From assembly GCF_027359575.1 (NCBI RefSeq), contig NZ_CP114784.1, forward strand, positions 1,239,819 through 1,303,818: a stretch of 64,000 bases of DNA. Direction: 5' to 3'. The notes beneath the pieces were generated by a model that did not search any database, had not been told where the DNA came from, and saw nothing but the letters and a program-made list of their open reading frames with translations. This stretch comes from Prochlorococcus marinus str. MIT 0917 (GTDB lineage Bacteria; Cyanobacteriota; Cyanobacteriia; PCC-6307; Cyanobiaceae). The position numbers and the translations under genes are program-made. Shown piece by piece: positions 59,771 to 64,000 of this stretch; within the stretch, counting starts at the first letter, position 1; each line of letters opens with the position of its first letter.

Positions 59771-61062
59771 TTAATGAAAAATTATAGTTTTAGAATTATA
59801 AATCATGCATCTAAGACCTATCAACAAGATCCAGCCTAAGAGATTTATTCTGCTATCAAATAATGGAATATCTGTCGCATGAAAACAAATGAGAATTAAA
59901 GTAGAGGTCCACCAAGCTCGGTCAACTATTATATTTTTTTGAAGATTTAAATTATTAAATATTCTATAAAAAAAAGAAATGAATAATAAGCTAAACACAA
60001 ATATATTTATCAATAAAGAAACTATAACACCATGGCTAATTGCCAATTCTAAAGGTAAATTATGAGAATGGCCATGAGATAAACCTGTCCTTAAAGGATA
60101 AAGAATTGAAAAAGCTGCAGCCCCCAACCAAACCATGGTTTTTCAAAAATTAAATTAAATCCTATTTTCCATTGACCAATACGTGTTGCTTCAAAAGGTC
60201 TACTATCAACGAATTGCATATCATTTAATCTCATCCAAATAGATTCAGGAACAATACTCCTTGCAAATTGTTGAATTCCAAAATCAAAAAATGGTAAAAC
60301 GGCAATAATCACCGGAAGAAAGCAAATAAGCATTAAAGGTATTAACCAAATCCACGATGATGAACCAAAAACTAATGGTAAACCTAAAAAGATTGCACCC
60401 CATGCGTTTCGAGAATCAGTCAAAATCATTGCTGAAACAAAAGCAATTAAAAGAGCGAAGGGAATAACTCGGTTTCTTCCAACAATAAAAGGATGCAGAA
60501 CTGACGCCAAACAGAATGGCCATACGCCTGATAACCATGCAGCAGTAATATTTGCATAATCGAACAACCCAGACAATCTGCCTAGAGGCTCACCTCCTGG
60601 AGAAATAAACCAAATTATTAAACCATCAAAAATCTGCCAAGGTCCCTCCCATCCAAGCCATAACTGACCAAATCCTGTTATTAAAACAGGAAGACTTCCT
60701 AAAACAAGCGTAGAAGCACATTTTTTTCTTCTTTCAGGAGTTGACAAATATGGTTGCAAGCCCCAAAAACACCAAAAGAATGGCAACCAATTAAACAGGC
60801 CAAGCCAAGCTAACCAACCAGTTTGAGAACGAATACAACCAATTACCATCAAAAAAGTTACAACTACTAGCGGATAATTCCAATATTCCCTCAAATAGAG
60901 ATCCCTTCTTTTAAAACTTCCGTCAAAGAGAGCTACAAGCAAAAATACATAAGAAATTAATGCGCTTGACGGCAAACAAAATACGCCTAACTGAAAACAA
61001 CTCCAGCCAACATTGTCTGAAAAATTATTTTTTAAATTTAGGAAATAAGCATTATTTATCAT
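59771..61062 (-). pseudogene. IctB/O-antigen ligase-like membrane protein, frameshifted
   Basis: The gene reads as two overlapping frames: 61062-60091 (323 residues) and 60136-59771 (121 residues). At KPWFGWG the first frame should continue as AAAFSILYPLRTGLSHGHSHN, which is found in the second frame. One extra base in the C run at 60121-60125 (five C present, six needed) restores one protein of about 430 residues, the usual length of the cyanobacterial IctB/Wzy family. The repaired protein has about ten spans. It may be a sequencing error, a phase-variable tract or true decay. ATG 61062 overlaps the purU stop. Confidence 0.8.
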
Positions 61063-61913
61063 GCAAATACTGCCGTTCTACCTCTATAAACCATGACTTG
61101 TCGTCTTAAATGCAATCTTAAAGCTCTTGCCAAAGCGACTCGTTCCAAATCTCTACCCTTCCTTATTAAATCTGATACTTCATCACGATGACTCACATTA
61201 GATATAGTCTGCTCAATTATTGGACCAGCATCAAGATCCTTAGTAACGTAATGCGCTGTTGCACCAATTAATTTTACCCCTCTTTCCCAAGCTTGATGAT
61301 ATGGTTGAGCACCTTTAAACGCAGGAAGAAAAGAATGATGAATATTGATGAGATGAGGAAACTTTTCTAAAAATGAACTACTTAAAATTTGCATATATTT
61401 AGCTAAAACCCCTAAATCGATTTGATACTCATTTAACAAATCAAAAATTTTACTTTCAGAATTTGCTTTGTTATTTTTATCTACTTCTATCAGCTTAAAA
61501 GGAATAGAAAATCCTGAGCAAATTTCCTCTAAATCTGAATGATTTGAGATCACTAAAGGTACATTCATACATAATTCACCTGCCTTAACTCTCCATAAAA
61601 GATCAACCAAACAATGACTCTGCTTACTAACAAAGATGGCAACATTAGGAAAGTCATCAGAGAAGCTCAAAACAGCTTTTCCATTAAATCGCTGCTCAAG
61701 TAAAATTACTTCAGATTTGATTTCATTTTTATCAAGCAGAAATCCATCTAAATCCCACTCAATCCGACTGAGAAACAATTTTGCATCTGCATCTGTATGG
61801 TGATCAGCATGTCTAATATTACCATTTTTACTTGCTATCCAACTTGCCAAATCACTTACAAGTCCTGGTTTATCAGGACAAATGAACTGCAAAATAACTG
61901 TTTTGATGCTCAC
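61059..61913 (-). CDS. purU: Formyltetrahydrofolate deformylase
   Basis: Releases formate from 10-formyl-THF, with links to photorespiratory one-carbon balance and purine synthesis. The 284-residue protein begins with an ACT domain (TVILQFICPDKPGLVSDLASWI) and continues into the formyltransferase domain with NIHHSFLPAFKGAQPYHQA and ATAHYVTKDLDAGPIIEQ, which carry the catalytic Asn, His and Asp. The stop overlaps the start of the IctB-like gene. Confidence 0.95.
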   Translation of the reverse strand: MSIKTVILQFICPDKPGLVSDLASWIASKNGNIRHADHHTDADAKLFLSRIEWDLDGFLLDKNEIKSEVILLEQRFNGKAVLSFSDDFPNVAIFVSKQSHCLVDLLWRVKAGELCMNVPLVISNHSDLEEICSGFSIPFKLIEVDKNNKANSESKIFDLLNEYQIDLGVLAKYMQILSSSFLEKFPHLINIHHSFLPAFKGAQPYHQAWERGVKLIGATAHYVTKDLDAGPIIEQTISNVSHRDEVSDLIRKGRDLERVALARALRLHLRRQVMVYRGRTAVFA

Positions 61914-61987
61914 TAAAGCTATATCCTTAAACTATTCTCTTTTTTAGACCACCCATTGAAAATTAACAAGCAAATTTCATAGATTCT

Positions 61988-63115
61988 GTGCAAATGAATA
62001 GCCAAAAATCAGAAAAAAAGCAAACTGAAATCTCAGTTATTGGTTGCGGTATAGCAGGAATTACAACTGCCTTTCATCTAGGGACAAAAGGTTATAAAGT
62101 AAATTTAATCGACCCAACAGTAAACTCAGAAATAAATAATTTATGTCCAAAAAATGGAACACAAGCTAGTTTGGGTGTTCTCATGGGTAATGTCTACAAA
62201 AGATCAAAAGGAAGAGCTTTTTCACTAAGAAATAAAAGTATGAAATTATGGAAAGATTGGCTTACTCAAATAAACTATTCTGAGTCAGGCTTTATATTTG
62301 AAAAACCATTAATTAAACTAACAAATTCTGAAAAAGAATATCAATCAATGATTGAATTAAGAAATAATAAAAAAAATTTTGGAATTGAACTATTAGATAA
62401 AAATTCTTTATCTTTTTGGAATTCAATATTTGAAACAAAATTAATCGGGGGATTAATATCTCATGAAGATGGACGATTAAATCCGATACAATTAATAAAG
62501 TCATTAATGAAAAGTCTTGACCAGATAAAGATAAATAAAATCGACAAAAACGTTAGTAAAATAAGTAAAAATAGTAGTTCATACGATAAAAACTGGAATA
62601 TAGATTTAGAAAATAATCAATCTATTACTCAAGATTATATTGTCATTTGTTCTGCATTAAATACTCACAAATTATTAAAGCCATTAGGCCATGAAATACT
62701 TTTAGAACCAATATTAGGACAAGTTATTGAATTAGAGTTAAAAAAAAGGAGTTCGAATTGGAAAGAATGGCCTGCAATATTAAATTATCAAGCTATAAAC
62801 TTTATACACCATCATCCAAATCATATGATTATAGGAGCAACTATCGAACAAAGCACGAAACCAAGCTTTATAAATAAACAAGAAATGTTAAATATGAACA
62901 ATACTGCTCCAAAATGGATGGCTAGCGCAAGAGTTTGCCATGAATGGAATGGAATCAGAGCTAAGCCAGTTAACGAACCTGCTCCCTTATTGAAACAACT
63001 AGAACCCGGTTTATTAATTAATACTGGTCACTATAGAAACGGTGTTTTGTTAGCTCCTGCATGCGCTGAGTGGATTGGAAATCAAATAGAGGGTCAAATA
63101 AATATTAATGAGTAA
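61988..63115 (+). CDS. FAD-dependent oxidoreductase, DadA/glycine-oxidase-like
   Basis: A 375-residue protein with the N-terminal FAD-binding motif SVIGCGIAGITTAFHLGTKGYKVNLID and a C-terminal DAO-family signature (NTGHYRNGVLLAPACA), which closes the FAD site. Substrate could be glycine, D-amino acids or another secondary amine. GTG 61988 and ATG 61994 are both possible starts. It lies between purU (divergent) and dnaK (convergent). Confidence 0.8.
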   Translation: MQMNSQKSEKKQTEISVIGCGIAGITTAFHLGTKGYKVNLIDPTVNSEINNLCPKNGTQASLGVLMGNVYKRSKGRAFSLRNKSMKLWKDWLTQINYSESGFIFEKPLIKLTNSEKEYQSMIELRNNKKNFGIELLDKNSLSFWNSIFETKLIGGLISHEDGRLNPIQLIKSLMKSLDQIKINKIDKNVSKISKNSSSYDKNWNIDLENNQSITQDYIVICSALNTHKLLKPLGHEILLEPILGQVIELELKKRSSNWKEWPAILNYQAINFIHHHPNHMIIGATIEQSTKPSFINKQEMLNMNNTAPKWMASARVCHEWNGIRAKPVNEPAPLLKQLEPGLLINTGHYRNGVLLAPACAEWIGNQIEGQININE

Positions 63116-63123
63116 ATATATAT

Positions 63124-64000
<877 letters not shown>

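Overview
The window is a stretch of an AT-rich marine picocyanobacterial chromosome, almost certainly Prochlorococcus. Gene content and protein character (chorismate lyase of the plastoquinone route, SqdX, acyl-lipid desaturase, type II sigma factor, AcnB, AroG-type DAHP synthase, tightly packed genes, many TTG/GTG starts) fit low-light clade I (NATL/PAC1-like). The assignment is an inference from sequence style and gene order, not from a search.

Region 1 (1-26.5 kb) is core housekeeping: the end of sqdX; the glycine cleavage genes gcvP-gcvH with a PLP-enzyme and an HTH-like gene; desC; rplI-dnaB-mnmG-chorismate lyase; a SprT-like metalloprotein; ligA; a TVP38-type membrane protein; valS; small conserved unknowns; an A-type Fe-S-like protein; tRNA-Val(TAC); mazG; speE-speB; gcvT; aspS.

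Region 2 (26.6-31.8 kb) is a tight + strand run: pyrG-queE-queC-pabB-pabC. It supplies CTP, 7-deazaguanine and folate precursors.

Region 3 (31.8-48.7 kb) is the highlight: a complete nitrate assimilation island. It holds siroheme genes (cobA, a CbiX-like protein), ferredoxin-nitrite reductase nirA with a HEAT-repeat partner, a TauE/SafE permease, a molybdopterin set (moaB, moaD, moaE, moeA, moaC, mobA, moaA), narM, an NrtP/NapA-type nitrate permease, the molybdoenzyme narB and a TrpD2/YbiB-like gene. Perfect GTA-N8-TAC NtcA boxes lie upstream of nirA and of the nitrate permease, and a perfect 13-bp hairpin terminator separates the permease from narB. Nitrate would enter by NrtP, be reduced by NarB (Mo cofactor from the moa/moe/mob genes, NarM as accessory) and then by NirA (siroheme from CobA plus a chelatase). 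No focA-type nitrite permease and no molybdate ABC transporter are in the window. Most Prochlorococcus lack nitrate use, so this is an accessory trait of some strains.

Region 4 (48.7-64 kb) returns to core genes: a GNAT protein, an MFS exporter, ppk, a sigma factor, a phytol-kinase-like protein, DAHP synthase, acnB, a ClC protein, an IctB/O-antigen-ligase-like gene broken by one missing base in a C/G run, purU, an FAD oxidoreductase, and the 3' part of dnaK.

Other oddities: mobA appears to need an ATT start; pabB and moeA each contain a perfect long hairpin in the coding sequence; a 1.5-kb gene-poor stretch of tiny ORFs sits between moaA and the nitrate permease. I saw no IS element, CRISPR array or rRNA.
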